Below, in pieces: positions 23,845 to 36,686 of a stretch of DNA of 64,000 nt. The position numbers and the translations under genes are program-made. This DNA comes from Phoronis australis (taxonomy: Eukaryota > Phoronida > Phoronidae). Location: the NCBI GenBank assembly GCA_002633005.1, contig NMRA01000394.1:1-64000 (forward strand), read 5' to 3'. Below the pieces are notes generated by a model. The model saw nothing but the letters and a program-made list of their open reading frames with translations. It was not told the origin of the DNA and searched no databases. The stretch's first letter is position 1, and every line of letters begins with the position of its first letter.

Positions 23845-24627
23845 GGATAGTTCTAAAATCTCTACGACCCCCACACCGCTAGACCCTCTCGATCCACGAC
23901 CTGTGGCAACAGAGGTGCTTTTGCGATTTTTACATATTGCATAATCTTATTACGTCGCTGAGTGACTTTCCCATAAGACATACCTACACGCGACACTCCT
24001 CTGGCTCATGTCTGGTGATTAAAAACAGAGAGTGGCCTGAGAATGTGATCTGAAATAGCGCATTGTGAGCGCGCTACCGTTGTACGGAAATAGTTCCACG
24101 ACCAGCTACCTATGGCCCAGTTCTACTAAACTTAGGGAGAGAGCACGTTTAACGTGAATGTACATAATTTCACATTTTATTATTTGCTCTCTGTTGTATA
24201 CTCGTTTACAATATACTCAATATAAAGTTGAATGCTTTATAGTAATTAGTTTGTTTTTTTCAAACTGCATTTACTGATGAAATTGCAGTTTTGTCGGTTC
24301 CTCGCACTCTCCACAAAAAATATTGAATCAGCAGACGAGACAATGATGCTCTGCCGGGAACATTTGTAAAGTTGGCAGGTCCTTGATTTGATTTGGTCGT
24401 GTTGTTTTTTTCTGTTTTTGGCTTTCAAACTTGCCTAATAGATACTCTTAATTGCAAAAAACAGGGAAAAGCCAGCCAAGCTCACGGCTCTACTCATTGG
24501 TTCTGCAAGTCAGGGCTTGTTCTTAGCTCAGATCGAGCCGAGCTTGTGTAGACTGGGTCGAGGGGGTTTGGTTGTGGGTCGAGGGAGGGCGAGGGGTGTG
24601 GGGCGTCGAAGGGTTTTAGAACTATCC
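23845..24627. mobile_element. MITE with G-rich/C-rich subterminal arrays, copy a
   Basis: Perfect 14-bp terminal inverted repeats, GGATAGTTCTAAAA at 23845 and its complement ending at 24627. Inside the left end is a C-rich array of cgacccc-like words (23865-23910); inside the right end is the G-rich counterpart (24540-24612). The interior matches the element at 63357-63955 (shared GTGATCTGAAA...GGAAATAGTTCCACGA). No coding capacity. Confidence 0.72.
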
Positions 24628-24820
24628 CAATAAATATCGATTAATAAACATTTAACTATTAAGTTTCGACACGCAAACTACGCTTTAAAATAAAATTGAA
24701 AATTGAAAAGGAGGATCCCCGTCGTGCAACCATCAGATGCTTCCTACGGCTATGCTGTATTCCTCAGCCAATCCACTACACAGCACCTACTAATGTAGGA
24801 ACTACTACTCTACGTGAACT

Positions 24821-25027
24821 TAGAATTTGCTTAATCTCGAAATCGCGTTTATGTGAAAGTTGGATTAAATATTTGCTAATTATTGGCCCTGCAATCACCC
24901 ATTTTTTCCTTTACCAGCACTTCTATGACAGAATTGGGAAAATGTGTGACTTGAATGATTAACCAAATATTTTTTGGCAAATAAAATCGTTGAAAAAACA
25001 CTTAAGGTTGATTGAAATTCATACTTA
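24821..25027. repeat. Dispersed repeat R2, copy a
   Basis: About 205 bp nearly identical to 36476-36686, starting TAGAATTTGCTTAATCTCG. The second copy abuts the N-terminal end of the Polinton-type polymerase remnant. Confidence 0.85.
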
Positions 25028-25138
25028 GTCTATTTTATTAATACTGAGATTTATGGCACTCTGACATAAATCCTAATATTTGGGCAAATATTATTCTACA
25101 CCCCTTCAACCTTCATATCCAACTCTAGTTAGTACCTA

Positions 25139-26672
25139 TCTAGTCCGGCGGGTGTTTAGAACAATTTCTCTTATGTTGAAGTAATCCCATTCCATGATTT
25201 CTTGTCTGATTTTCAAGATTTCAAAACTAAGCCACATGTAATTTTCAGTAGAATGCCACCAAAAACAATACATTTTGTATCAATTTCGATCGACAAGTTT
25301 CACTCGATAACAGCAAGTTCACTTCTTTTATTTGACCCCAGACGGCAAACGGAGGTGCTAACATTAACCGATGACGTCACAGGTTCTAACACAGCCTGCT
25401 CAGCAGTTCACCAGACGCTTACGTTTTACTCCAATAAATCATCAAAGTTCGATGTAAAACCCTTAAACACATTGAGTTGTTAAACAAATAAGTTGTTTCA
25501 CTGTTACGGATAATTATAGAAAATTTGAACGCCTACGTAGCCTGCAAAATTCCGTAGGCTAACTTGCCCAGCTCGGTCCGGGAAGTTTAGAGTCTGTTCG
25601 GCGATAAATTAGAATAATTATTCGCCCGTGAAATACAGACAGGAGAGCGTAGCCGTGAGTTGTAATTTTATGCTTGCGATTTTTTCAGTTCTAAACACAA
25701 AACCTAGTTACAGTATAACCCAATGGCTCGGAACGCGATCAGGCCCGTCGAGGCCGGACACTTTACGAACATAAACCAGCCGAGTTAGTCAGCTGTGAAA
25801 GTTAAAAACTAAATTCCAGTCCCGAAAACACTAGACTATTGAACCAAAGAAATAATGTGCACGTGAATATTTTGTCGAATCTGCCACGAAATTGAAAATT
25901 TATTTACTCGTCGGGTGCCGTGAAGCCATGTTCCCATTCACAAGACACCTACAGGGAAAATGTGTACAATAACAAGGATTTGAAAAACGCAAATGTCTAA
26001 ATAAATATTCCCCTAACATCTGACCACAGCATATAAAACCGAGTTATAGTTTCATCTTTCTGTCAGCAAAACACTGTATTCGCATGCTCTCACACGGGCG
26101 GCTGCCCGGTCAATTAGTTTTATTGCCTCTGAAGCCGGTAACGCAACATGATTTATTCTTTGTTGATTTCTCAAAACATTTGTATGTAACGATACGCTAA
26201 TTGTGCATTGAGGTTGTCACAGTTCCTGAAAATACAGTAGTTAAATACCAACAATGTTTGATATTCTAGTTATCGAGGAATCGGTGCTGGAATTGCAGAC
26301 GACATAATATTTAGCAATTGAAAACAGAGACTGAAGAGTCATATAATTAACAGTTTTGTACCAGGTGTTACGTTTGGGACCTTCTTGCATGTTGAAAGTT
26401 ATTTACACTGCTGCAATTGTATTACTTTAAACTATTTTGGGGAAGTTTGATGATCGAACTCGCTAAAGACGTCTAGTCGAAATTGACCTACCTTTTGAAC
26501 AATCCATTTCAGAGGACAGTGTTGAAGTGGTGCGGAAGGTGAATACGAAAAACAATATCACATAGCCGTATTGCATTCGATTGATTCAACGCATACGGAT
26601 AAAAGCAATTCTTTAAATTTAGATTGATGACATACAATGTACGTTCCACAAGACTATTGTAATGTGGGTTGG
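25139..26672. repeat. 1.5-kb dispersed repeat R3, copy a (contains R1 copy)
   Basis: High-identity counterpart of 38062-39632, running from the gtttagaacaatttctctt block to gtgggttggatt. It contains R1-type sequence at about 26205-26590. No protein-coding capacity seen. Confidence 0.85.
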
Positions 26673-27654
26673 ATTAAAATACAAGTTTTTTATGTCGCCT
26701 TTCAAGCTAAATACACGTTTCAAGAGGACCCCTATTGCGGTTGAGGCAACTGAGAACAGGCAAACACGACAAAGTGCAGTTCTTGTAATGCTTCGCTAGC
26801 AAAAACAACGGGAAAGGCAAGATTTTAATTTTAGATTTCGAAGAGGTTACGAATGACTAAATAAATTATTATAAGGCCAAATTTTGAAAAGGTGCAGTAT
26901 GGCTGCTACAAAGTGCCAGATTTGGCCGAAATGGCTTCATTGAAAACCACACAAAATAAAACGAAACAAAACATAGAAATTTGAAGATGAATTTTGAAAG
27001 ATATGCCATGTAATTATTCAAACATAGCGCTTTAAATCGTATCATTTATTTACTATTAGCTTACTACACATGCTAGTAAAATGGATTCAAACATGTCTAG
27101 TTTGGCCACAATTTTGTTGCAAAGTGGAGGTACATGTCTTAAAGAGAAATAATGGATGGAAATTCTTAAAAGTCGAAATTTCTCTACCAAACCAAACTCA
27201 CGTGCTAAGTTTAAATAAATCTGAGATTTTAGGTATGGACTCTACCTGTTGTATTTTATACGGTGTCACTCAACCTGTTGATATCTCGTATGAGGGACAA
27301 TTGGTAGGCTTGGGAGGAACGGACATTTCGTCATCTCTTCAAACCAAGGTTACATAAATGTCATTCGTCTGAGGAACTAACTTACTGTCGATTATTCTTG
27401 AGCCAGAGAAATCATTTCTAATATGAGTAAGTAACAAGATGAGACGATAAATGGCTTTCATCAGCACTTGCTTGACAGAAAGCACATGTTTAATGTCGTG
27501 TTAAATTTGTGAAGGTGAAGAATACGAAAGTTAACTAATGGAATAGGGAATCAGCACAAGGTAATCTAACGCAAAGGCTCAATTTTTTGGTTATCTCTGA
27601 AGTTTGCAGGTTGTCAACTGACGATCAGTTTCACTCAACGTGTTTGTAGCGTGG
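26673..27654. other. Unannotated intergenic stretch
   Basis: AT-rich. An open frame at 27070-27357 has no recognisable domain and is not called. Confidence 0.4.
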
Positions 27655-27790
27655 GCGTGCAGCACTGAAAAAAGTGGGAGGGCTAAAGCCCCCTAAACCC
27701 CCCTGTGGTGCACGCATATAGACCATGTTCGACGTAGCACTGAAAAAAGTGGGGGCTATAGTTCACCCAGCCCCCTATGGTGCGCCGCCG
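27655..27790 (-). mobile_element. CATGGGYGGCGCA-type MITE (two-unit), diverged copy
   Basis: Two tandem units, each with a G/C-run block followed by CACTGAAAAAAGTGGG. They are the reverse complement of the units at 48558-48705 (CCCACTTTTTCAG). Ends are degenerate (GCGTGGGCGTGCA and TGCGCCGCCGATG). Confidence 0.62.
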
Positions 27791-28299
27791 ATGTGTAGTG
27801 CCATTTCAAATGACAGATGTCTTAACAAAGAGACTATGAACACGACCAAGAATAATCAGCTGTAAGTTAAACTGAGCGCAGATTCGGCAGGTCAAAAATG
27901 AATACCTACTGCGATTTCAAAGTAAAATTAATAATAAAAGGAGGACACGGAAACTACGAATGAAATCTCAAATCTCTTATTGAATATTGCAATTTGTTAT
28001 CGCCCTATTCAAACGATCAATCGGTGAATTTGAAAATTTTAAACATGCTAAAGCTCTTGGTAATTTTTAATTGGTTTCCAGCAATATGTTTTTAATCTGA
28101 AACGAACTATGTTATTCTTACCTTGAAGGATTGAACATTATTTCGAAGTTTTGTTTTTCACAGCTTCATGGCCTGAACTTTCCGTCATATGAAGCTAGCC
28201 AGTAAAGCAAGAACGCACGCATTGTCAAGAGCACGAGCTTGTCTATATTTTTTATGTTGGCCTTCCGTGTTCGTTTTTTAGTGATGACGTATCTGTCAC

Positions 28300-28680
28300 T
28301 ATTATGACACGATTTGGACACTCAATTACTAATACGAATAGAACTCCACAGTGACTGTGACTGACTCACATCATAGGGTCTTCATTTTTTCCTAATCAGG
28401 TTAACCATGGGGGCAATTTAGGACTCGACTTTTTACAGAATTGCGTGTTTTTGATTAATTAGTGTGCTCCGAAAGCGGTTGCACCCATTGTATGCTCCCG
28501 AGGAATTGAGAAGGAGTAAGATTGACCAAGTCTACAGTAATGTATACACATAATATCAATAATTTACAGAAATCAATAAATTTGACCATATATTGTTACT
28601 ATTATTGTTATTGTAATTATCAATTTTGGCATTTTAATTTCACTTGAGTGGGTTCAAAACGTCAAGATGACGTCTTACGT
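28300..28680. repeat. Old dispersed repeat, related to 57160-57540
   Basis: Both regions carry, in the same order, a gacac/caaTTTGGAC.CTCAATTA block, CGGTTGCACCCATTG, and a TTATTACTAT-rich tail ending near GAGTTCAAAA. Identity is low, indicating an old element. Confidence 0.5.
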
Positions 28681-29062
28681 CAGGTAAATTATGTTCTGAG
28701 ACTGCCTTATTTGGTGGGGCGTATGTGAACTTCAGTTCATTGAACTTCACATGTAATTCCAAGTTAGTTCAAGCTGTCCTTGAAAGTGGCAAGTTACCAT
28801 GTTCGTGGGAATCATTGATAAGGAAATTGGTTATATGTTGAAACAATGCAGAGTTTTAGTGACCTTGTTGGCTACAATGCCAAGATTGACCGAGTAACTT
28901 CCAGTAAAGATGATGCATGACAAATATTGATAAAATGTGGAATATGAGATTTAGGTCAACTGAGAAATTTTGTCAATCTCTTGGTCGGTTTTCAGCTCGA
29001 ACCTATTTTGAAAGCAATGAAAGGGATATGCGGTGGAGATGATTGCCAAGATATCAGTGATT

Positions 29063-29320
29063 ATCATTGTATGGTTAGATGATCACCCATAAAGCTAAGA
29101 AATTCCACGCACATGGTCCTCTGAAAAAAACTGCTAAAACTTCAAAGATAGCATTTTCAGTGCAAAGAACATGCGATTATTTATGACGCATTAATGACTG
29201 AGATCTTCGGTCACATATTTCAATTCTTGATTGCATACGGTTTCAAAGGAGATTGTTGTAATTCTCAGTATAATGGGTTACACAATATCTCATCACTACA
29301 AATATGAATTCATCCGGTCC
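29063..29320. repeat. 258-bp direct repeat, copy 1 (ends at N 29321)
   Basis: Essentially identical to 29970-30226. Copy 1 stops exactly at the N at 29321, suggesting a contig end. Confidence 0.9.
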
Positions 29321-29321
29321 N

Positions 29322-29360
<39 letters not shown>
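29322..29360. repeat. (GA)n microsatellite
   Basis: About 19 uninterrupted GA units directly after the N at 29321; a likely cause of assembly breakage here. Confidence 0.97.
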
Positions 29361-29363
<3 letters not shown>

Positions 29364-29969
29364 ATTTTATTTACATTGAGTTATGATAATACAACGATTA
29401 AATAATTCGATTTCAATTAGGAGGCCTTCTAAAGGTTATTGACCGCTAATAAGAAGGTCCCCTGTACAAAATAAATAAATAGAAATACAAAAATCAGTAG
29501 GAATAGGTGAGGAAGCCATTGGGAATACCATTAGAAACTGTAACATATGACAAACTGGATCGTAGTTGCTAATAATAAAATTTGTTAAGAACCTGGAGAA
29601 TGCTTGCAAAGAATGTGTTTTTATTATATTTAGAGCAGAGAGGTGTAAGCTATGGATAAAACTGTGTGGACGGCCACACGTATTTCTCAACGTGGCAATG
29701 TTGCGTGATTATATATTTGTTCCAATTTTCGTATTTTTCAGTTTTGTGGCTATAGTTTAGGTCTATCTGATTTCGACTACGGGGTTTCACTTGCCTGGAG
29801 GCATTTGTCTCGGCAAGACCTGCTGGTTCCGAGCACTGCCATTGGCACTAGCCCCAGGGGTAGTCCCCCGCTTGTTGTTTTAAAAACACTTTTATAAAAC
29901 GGACATCGTTTTGTTTCGTAGCAAAAGTGAGAAACCATTTTTAGTTTTCTTTGTTATTCATATACATTG

Positions 29970-30226
29970 TCATTGTATGGTTAGATGATCACCCATAAAG
30001 CTAAGAAATTCCACGCACATGGTCCTCTGAAAAAAACTGCTAAAACTTCAAAGATAGCATTTTCAGTGCAAAGAACATGCGATTATTTATGACGCATTAA
30101 TGACTGAGATCTTCGGTCACATATTTCAATTCTTGATTGCATACGGTTTCAAAGGAGATTGTTGTAATTCTCAGTATAATGGGTTACACAATATCTCATC
30201 ACTACAAATATGAATTCATCCGGTCC
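29970..30226. repeat. 258-bp direct repeat, copy 2
   Basis: Second copy of 29063-29320, preceded by about 610 bp of sequence that has no counterpart before copy 1. Confidence 0.9.
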
Positions 30227-30726
30227 ATCAGAAAATAAATTGCGTTGGAAGTTGCAAGTATGCGTTGCTTTATCAAATCAAGGCTATTATTTGGGAATTT
30301 AGCTCCTAATATTTACAGCAACACCCAAATTATTCACGCCAAATTCGATCATATTTCATAAAAGATTGCAAATATAATGGGCGTCACTGAGTTGACCATT
30401 AACTTCCAAGGCTGAAACATTTGTGTTAAACTGTGAATCACAGCCCACATATCCAAGACCATGATTTTAGACACCTGACCTAGTTGCCTGTGATATCACA
30501 ACAAAAATACTGTAAACAAAAGTATCATGTCACCCCTGATGATTGGTGCTGACAAAATATCTTTGAATATTAAAAAATAACACCATTGGACATTATGGTC
30601 AGTCTATAGTGGTTTTCATAGGGAGGTGCTGGTAGACATTATCCACATAAATTCTCGATTTTGTATTGATACAGCAAATTTTTAGTTTTGACTTCCCGGT
30701 TCCACAGTGTACACAGTTATCAATTT

Positions 30727-30850
30727 TGGGACTGGCGGATCTACGTTTTCAATATGGGGGGTTTAGGATTCCCGCCAGGGTCGAATATTAGACACGTGGC
30801 GCCGAGCGGGTGTAGGTCGGGAGGGGGGATTCCCTCGTGTAAGATATTTT
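30727..30850. mobile_element. Fragment related to CAG-GGCGGAT MITEs
   Basis: Starts GACTGGCGGATCTA and continues with a G-run and the block CCGCCAGGGTCGAATATT. The start resembles the termini at 45630 and 49640, but no matching right end was found. Confidence 0.4.
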
Positions 30851-31471
30851 TTGTTTTTGTTTCCAAATAATGAAATTTCCATGCATACTGATAAGTTTCT
30901 GGCACTTAACATGTCTCTGGAGTTTTTTTTAAAGATAATTAAACATCCTTCTCGATTTCGTCACATGAACTTGGCTCCTAAGTTTCGTGAAACCATATTG
31001 TGCACTTCTGAGTCACGCCACCAGCAAAAATTTTTGATGGGACATGTGCTTACACACACCTTTTTTAGCATACGAAAAGTCGTATACGAAAAATTGTGGT
31101 GTGTATATATATACAGGAGTTTAGACAACTTCCAAATATTCAAGAATATAAGGAGCACCGACGGTGCTTAAAAACTTGAATATCAGATGATCGTGTAACA
31201 GCAGCCTTAAGTTGTTTAAGAACGAAGACCTGTACTGTTAGTCCGGAAATAAACATTTGTGTTCTGTCTGGTTACGAGAAAAACTGGCGAACGATGGTGT
31301 TTTCAACTCATAGTGTATTATCAAAAGCGACAATAAATAATTAAGTATCACTTTATTAAGCTGAATCACGTTGACAACAATTGAAAAACGTCAAATGTAT
31401 CAGGAAATAAATCATCTGAAAACAGTTTAACGAAACCAAAACATCCTGCGCACAGTGGTGAAAAGATACAC
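30851..31471. other. Unannotated stretch
   Basis: AT-rich; open frames here have no recognisable domain. Confidence 0.4.
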
Positions 31472-31743
31472 TGGACTAGTTTGTAGAGGGACCAGATGTA
31501 CACTGAGAGTACACAAAAAGGCTGACCTGGTCCGTCACGAGACCAAGAGTACACCTGTGCTTATTATCCTTACAAAATAGTCGATCTGTCGCGGGACCAA
31601 ACAGTACTGGCTGAGATAAATAGCTTTACAAAGCACACTTTAAAAAAAGCACAAGACTAATTCGCCGAGGAACCAGAAGTACACTGAAACTCAACATCTA
31701 CACAAATCCAGCTGGCCTGGTCCGTCGCGAGACCTACAGTGTA
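31472..31743. repeat. Degenerate tandem repeat, about 180-bp spacing
   Basis: Two units (31472-31555, 31653-31743) share ACCAGA.GTACACTGA and CCTGGTCCGTC.CGAGACC, with a shorter related piece near 31580 (TGTCGCGGGACCA). It may be non-coding sequence of the Polinton remnant or independent. Confidence 0.6.
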
Positions 31744-32919
31744 CTATGCAAAAAAATTTGCGTTGAAACTTCTCTCTAAAATTTTTAATCCCCAGTGGTT
31801 ACTCATACGTTATTCCTATCCTTCTGTTGTTTAGACTGCCGAGGAATTGATATATCGGTCCAATGGTTTGCTAGTCATGGAACCATTCTACTCAGATATC
31901 TTCGATGTTTGTTCCCAACGATTGCACTTCTTCAACTGCTGTGTCAATGAGCTTGTAATCCTCTACAATGTCAGCATCTCGTTTCGCAGCTCAGTTGGCA
32001 CTAAGACCCTTGAGGTTGCCAAGTCCAATCAAAAGACTTACATACGCATTTAAATTAGATCCGTTCATCATGGACTACTCCACAAACATTGACGATGTAT
32101 CCCAGGACCTAATTTTCATCTCTTGCAATTTTCGAAATAAACGTCACAATGTCTGAACGTTTGAAACCCGAAGTACTAATATCAAATAAATGCCCATGGG
32201 CATGAGCGTTTCATCAGGTGGGCCAGTAGTATAGTAAGTCATTTAGACGCCCCGTTTTGAGGCTCCTCGGTCAAAGGTCATCTATGTGAAAGGTCAAAGG
32301 TCACGTGGAATAACTGCAATCGGAAGGGACACCATCCACCTACCGGACTGATGTGTCAATGACGTTACACCTCATGACGTAATAGGTTTAATTGGACCCG
32401 TTAGAGAGGCACCTCGATACCCGTTTTGCGGCTCCTAGCAACGGATCGAGAATCGAAACAAAAGAGGGATGCTGAATAAGAAAAAAACGTGGATTACCTT
32501 ATTTCGTGTGCGCCGCGTGTCGTCGCTGTATATTGTGTGTTCTGTCTCATCAAAAACAAAGGCGTATACCAAAGGGGATAACCACCCAACTCAACAACAG
32601 ATGACGCGTAAAGTCTAACCCAGGCCCCGACCGTACTAAGCGAATCGTACTCGTAATAATAAGAAGCGACCAGCTAACGCAGAACATAAAACCGATAGCG
32701 TTTAAACGTGTATTAATGACAAACCAACACTACAAAAATCATACGAATATAAAATCATCAAAACGTTCAGAAAAGTAGTCTATAGCAAATTTATCAAATG
32801 TCCGAATTAAATGTTCAAAGGTCCAGTGGTGACGCCGTCGTCGAACACTTGTCGTTTGGGATAAAAGTAGGTGAACGCGCACCTCTCATGCAGGTAGATA
32901 TACATAGTGTTATCACCGC
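31744..32919. other. Stretch downstream of the polymerase remnant
   Basis: No Polinton integrase, packaging ATPase, protease or capsid gene could be recognised, so the polymerase is solitary. GCCCATGGGC near 32193 is a short palindrome. Confidence 0.4.
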
Positions 32920-35900
32920 CTAACCGGAATCTTTTATTGAGGGCCGAGCTACTCTTTGTGGTCTGTAATACTTTGAGATACCTCGCCTTGTCGATTGTAT
33001 TTTTTGTCTTTGCACTCCTTTACAGCTAAAATGGGATTGACCGTCGTCCGCCCCCACGTAATAGGTTTTAGAGCAAAGGGCGATGCAGTAGTCCCCTTCA
33101 AATTCCAGTTTCAATAAGCCGGGTGTGCGCGTGTCGTAAGCTTCGTTTTCTTCCGTGTCCGTTCGCGGGAACCAAAGATGTTTTTCCCTCTCGAAAGCTG
33201 CTCGCATGTCTGGTTTAATTACGTCCTCAAGACAGTTACCGGATATAGCCATGTACGCCGAGTCCGTGTCCATTTCGCAGTATTGGAAGTCGGACCTGTC
33301 GACGAATCTTAACATGAAGTCGTAATAAAACTCCAACATACGCAACTTTGCGTACTGATAAACGAAAAAGCCTATTTGAAGCGGCAGGTTCAGGCGGATG
33401 GTCTTCTTTTTCATCTCCAATTCGTAGGTTCCGTCCCCGATGTAGTTGACGTGTCGGAATTCCGGGAATTGGACTTCCCGTTGAGCCTTAGCCTCTCCGC
33501 AATACTTTACGTCACGATGTCTTTCTTGATTCGTTACCGTCTTACCATACGCGCTGTTCCCTATGAGTTTCATCGTCTGCACCAGGATCGCTTTGTTTTT
33601 ATCTTTGTTCCCTTCTCGTCTAGCGTCGCTGACTTCCTCACCAAAACGCTCGAAGCATTTTACGGGAGCAAATTCGACCACTTGATAGACGTTTGTTATC
33701 TCTAGGCCGTGTTCCAAGTACCATTTCAGAAGCGGGTCGCCAACAGAATTTTTTTACCGAAGAAACTTCCTACCCGAGATCGTCGTGGTCGGCTCATGAT
33801 TTTGTTTTTCTCGGCATACTCCCGCATAAATTCTCCTAGGTCGTCTCCGGTGATGTCTACGTTCTTGAATATAGGCTGCATTTCTGAAAAGTGCTCTCTC
33901 AGATGGCTCGGGACTTCGATGTCACACTCCACAACCCCGAACAGAGTGTCGTCTAGAACGAATGATTTTATTTGTTCGCTCGTCAAGCTGTAGAAACGTT
34001 CCGTGGACAACTCTCGTCTTCTCAGAAAAGAACGTAGGGTATCGTCTTGAAGTTTCAAATCCTCAAATTCGCATTCCCAAAGCTCTTCGTAATCGAAGCC
34101 TTGACCGATGATGTAATCTCTAATTTTTTTGGTGTTTTACATAAGCTCACTCTTGGCGACGTTTCGAGTTTCGTTCCTCGTCCTCGGAGTCCTGTCATCA
34201 TTTTTCGTGAGACGACAGACGTGGCCGTGCCAGTAACATCCTTGGAATTGGAACACTTTGTACGACTGACTACAGAAACCGTCCACTGGAATACGACGCT
34301 GACCCACCCTTTTTTCAACCCCGTTGAACTGATGTCGGATACTAATTCTTCGTTGCCACGTTACGTAATCCAACCAAGCCGTTGCCTTTCGCGCCCTAGG
34401 GTGAGAAAATTCTCGTTTGAAATTATTTTCTTGCCTACGACGAATAAACTGTCCGGTCGGTTGCTAGTTCATGATGCTACGAAGGTAAAGAGCATTTACA
34501 TCGAGACCCAGAATCTTTGACACCGTCTTTGGTATTTTCCCGCTTTCTCCATCTCCCTCTGGCGTATAAACGTCTTTCCCTTTTCGTGGTATCTGTGGAA
34601 AACAATACTAGGACCTCCGACGATATTCTGTTTAAAGGTATAGTACAAGTCTTTGTGTTTTTCTTCAAAGAGCGTAAAGAATACGTTACCGACATTTTTG
34701 AAGAGAATCTTCATCGTCAGTCCGGGTACGCTTATACCATCCTTGAAGAGGTCGACGCCCTTTTCCCTGTAGAATGCCGCCATGGTATCGACGGCTTCCA
34801 GCATGGGTCCGGTGTCTTTGTTATTGTACTATACCAAAAAATCTTTCAGACACTTCATGTTGTTGTCTTTCCATGCCCTCTGACAGAGGGCGTAATCGTC
34901 GTCGCTTATCCCCTCCCCTTTCAAATTGCTGTAAAAAGCCGTTTGCGGTGGTAGAACCGTTTCCTCTAACTTAGTTGTCTACGTACTCGAGGGAAAGAAA
35001 CCTTTCTCTTCCGTCGTCTCGTACGCCTTCAAAAATTTTGCGTAGCTACAACACGGGGCCAAATAATTAACAATATCGAGAAATTTAAGTTGGTCCTTTG
35101 TTAAGCACATAAAATTATTGTTGCGCTTAATCACGAACCTCAATTCTTGCATGGATAAAAGTATTGGAAAAAAATGCTTCTTCATCGTATTCAGGTCCTA
35201 ATTTCCGGAATTGAAACCAACCGTCGGCATCTGTTTGAGGTAACGATCAAACTCGGCGGCCAGGTCTAGCAGGAAGTGACGAGGAGTTTTATCTTCGGTT
35301 TCCCCGTCTTCGTCATCCACCTCGGTGTTGTCTTTCACTTCCGCGCGAACCCTCTCTTCAATTTCTTCAAACACCCACGCAAACTTCTCTCTGACTAGGC
35401 GGTAAGCCTGGTCACTAACGACCACGAGATGTTGAATCATTTTTCTCACCGCTTCTTTGGGGTCACCGTTAGATACAAAACACTTCGAATCTTCAAACCC
35501 GTCGACGTTACTGGCCACAGAAACGCTCATGATCTCGTGTTCTCTCTCCCAGGTTAGTTTAGGACCTCCGACTTTTTCCGTTGGTTTCATAAACGTCTCT
35601 ATGTCAAACGCCGCCCTGTAGGGGTAGTAGCGATGGCTTTCGGGAACGACGTATCCCTCTTCTTCCAGTTTCTCGAACACTGTGAGTGGCGTTGAGTACG
35701 CTTTACCAGGAAAAACGTGTCTCACGCTTTTATCGCACGTTTGTTGGTGTCTGAATACTTTCGACGCTGTACTCCAAAAAGAGCCCTAGAGATTACATTG
35801 GTAAGACCTACAATATTTTTTGATGTCGTTAATGTACGAAAAATGGTCTTCGTACAAGTTTAGAAAAAGCTCGTCGTCAAATATATTGGCGATGTGGTCG

Positions 35901-36458
35901 ACAAAGCAAGCGAGTTGTGACACCGTCTTCGGATTATTCCAACTCGTACACGTAAATTCTAATTTGGAATACGTTTTGCATTTCCGGAACATCGTCCAGG
36001 AAAACGCCTTGGAACTGGTTGGATGGAAGACCCTTGTGACGTCGATATTGCTCGAAAAGTTGTTTGGTCAACTGCTGTAAACCCTTCTGAGATCGCAGTC
36101 GATGAGCGGCCACTCAGCGAAAGAAACACAACCGATCGTCGTGTTTCCCGTGTCCGTCGCCTGTCATCACCCACATGCCTTTATTGTGTACAAGATACGG
36201 TGGAAGCGAAACAGGTGTGCCGATGGGGTGACTAATCATGTGCGTTGCGTAAACAGTTATGTTAGTAACCAGTTCAACGATCCACCTCGACGTGGGTCGT
36301 CGTTGTCTCACCAATTCGAGAACGTCAAGGTCCCCTAGAATGGAAAATAACGCGTCCAGATCTCGTTCTCGTCTCACGATAAGGGGCTCATCCATGAACG
36401 CGTTATTGTTTAAACTAGAGTGGAAATACCGAAGTTCGTTGTTCTCTTGGTTTCTCAA
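32920..36458 (-). pseudogene. Polinton/Maverick-type protein-primed DNA polymerase B, broken
   Basis: The minus strand shows, from the N-terminal end, a CFFRCLA segment near 36110, a RHQQTC finger-like piece near 35750, exonuclease motif FDIET near 35600, KRNNNFMCL near 35130, DVNALY (motif A) near 34500, a WHGH box near 34225, ECDIEVP near 33930, KLIGNSAYGK (motif B) near 33560 and MDTDSAY (motif C) near 33270. This order is that of protein-primed family B polymerases of Polinton/Maverick elements and related viruses, which copy the element's own DNA. At least seven in-frame stops (five are TAG: 35788, 35200, 34981, 34831, 34466) and three frame changes (about 35950, 34530, 33730) show decay. 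It is bounded at 36476 by repeat R2. The family call is sure; whether it derived from an element or a virus is not. Confidence 0.9.
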
Positions 36459-36475
36459 AATAAATTTTTCTTACA

Positions 36476-36686
36476 TAGAATTTGCTTAATCTCGAAATCG
36501 CGTTTATGTGAAAGTTGGATTAAATATTTGCTAATTATTGGCCCTGCAATCACCCATTTTTTCCTTTACCGGCACTCCTATGACAGAATTGGGAAAATGT
36601 GTGACTGAAATGATTAACCAAATATTTTTTTGGCAAATAAAATCGCCAGTAGTTGAAAAAACGCTTAAAATTGATTGAAATTCATA
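36476..36686. repeat. Dispersed repeat R2, copy b
   Basis: Matches 24821-25027 and begins 18 bp from the end of the polymerase remnant, so it may mark an insertion or rearrangement boundary. Confidence 0.85.

Noticed and set aside
33376-34954. Plus-strand open frames over the polymerase region
   Set aside because: They are antisense shadows of the minus-strand polymerase remnant, with no domain of their own.
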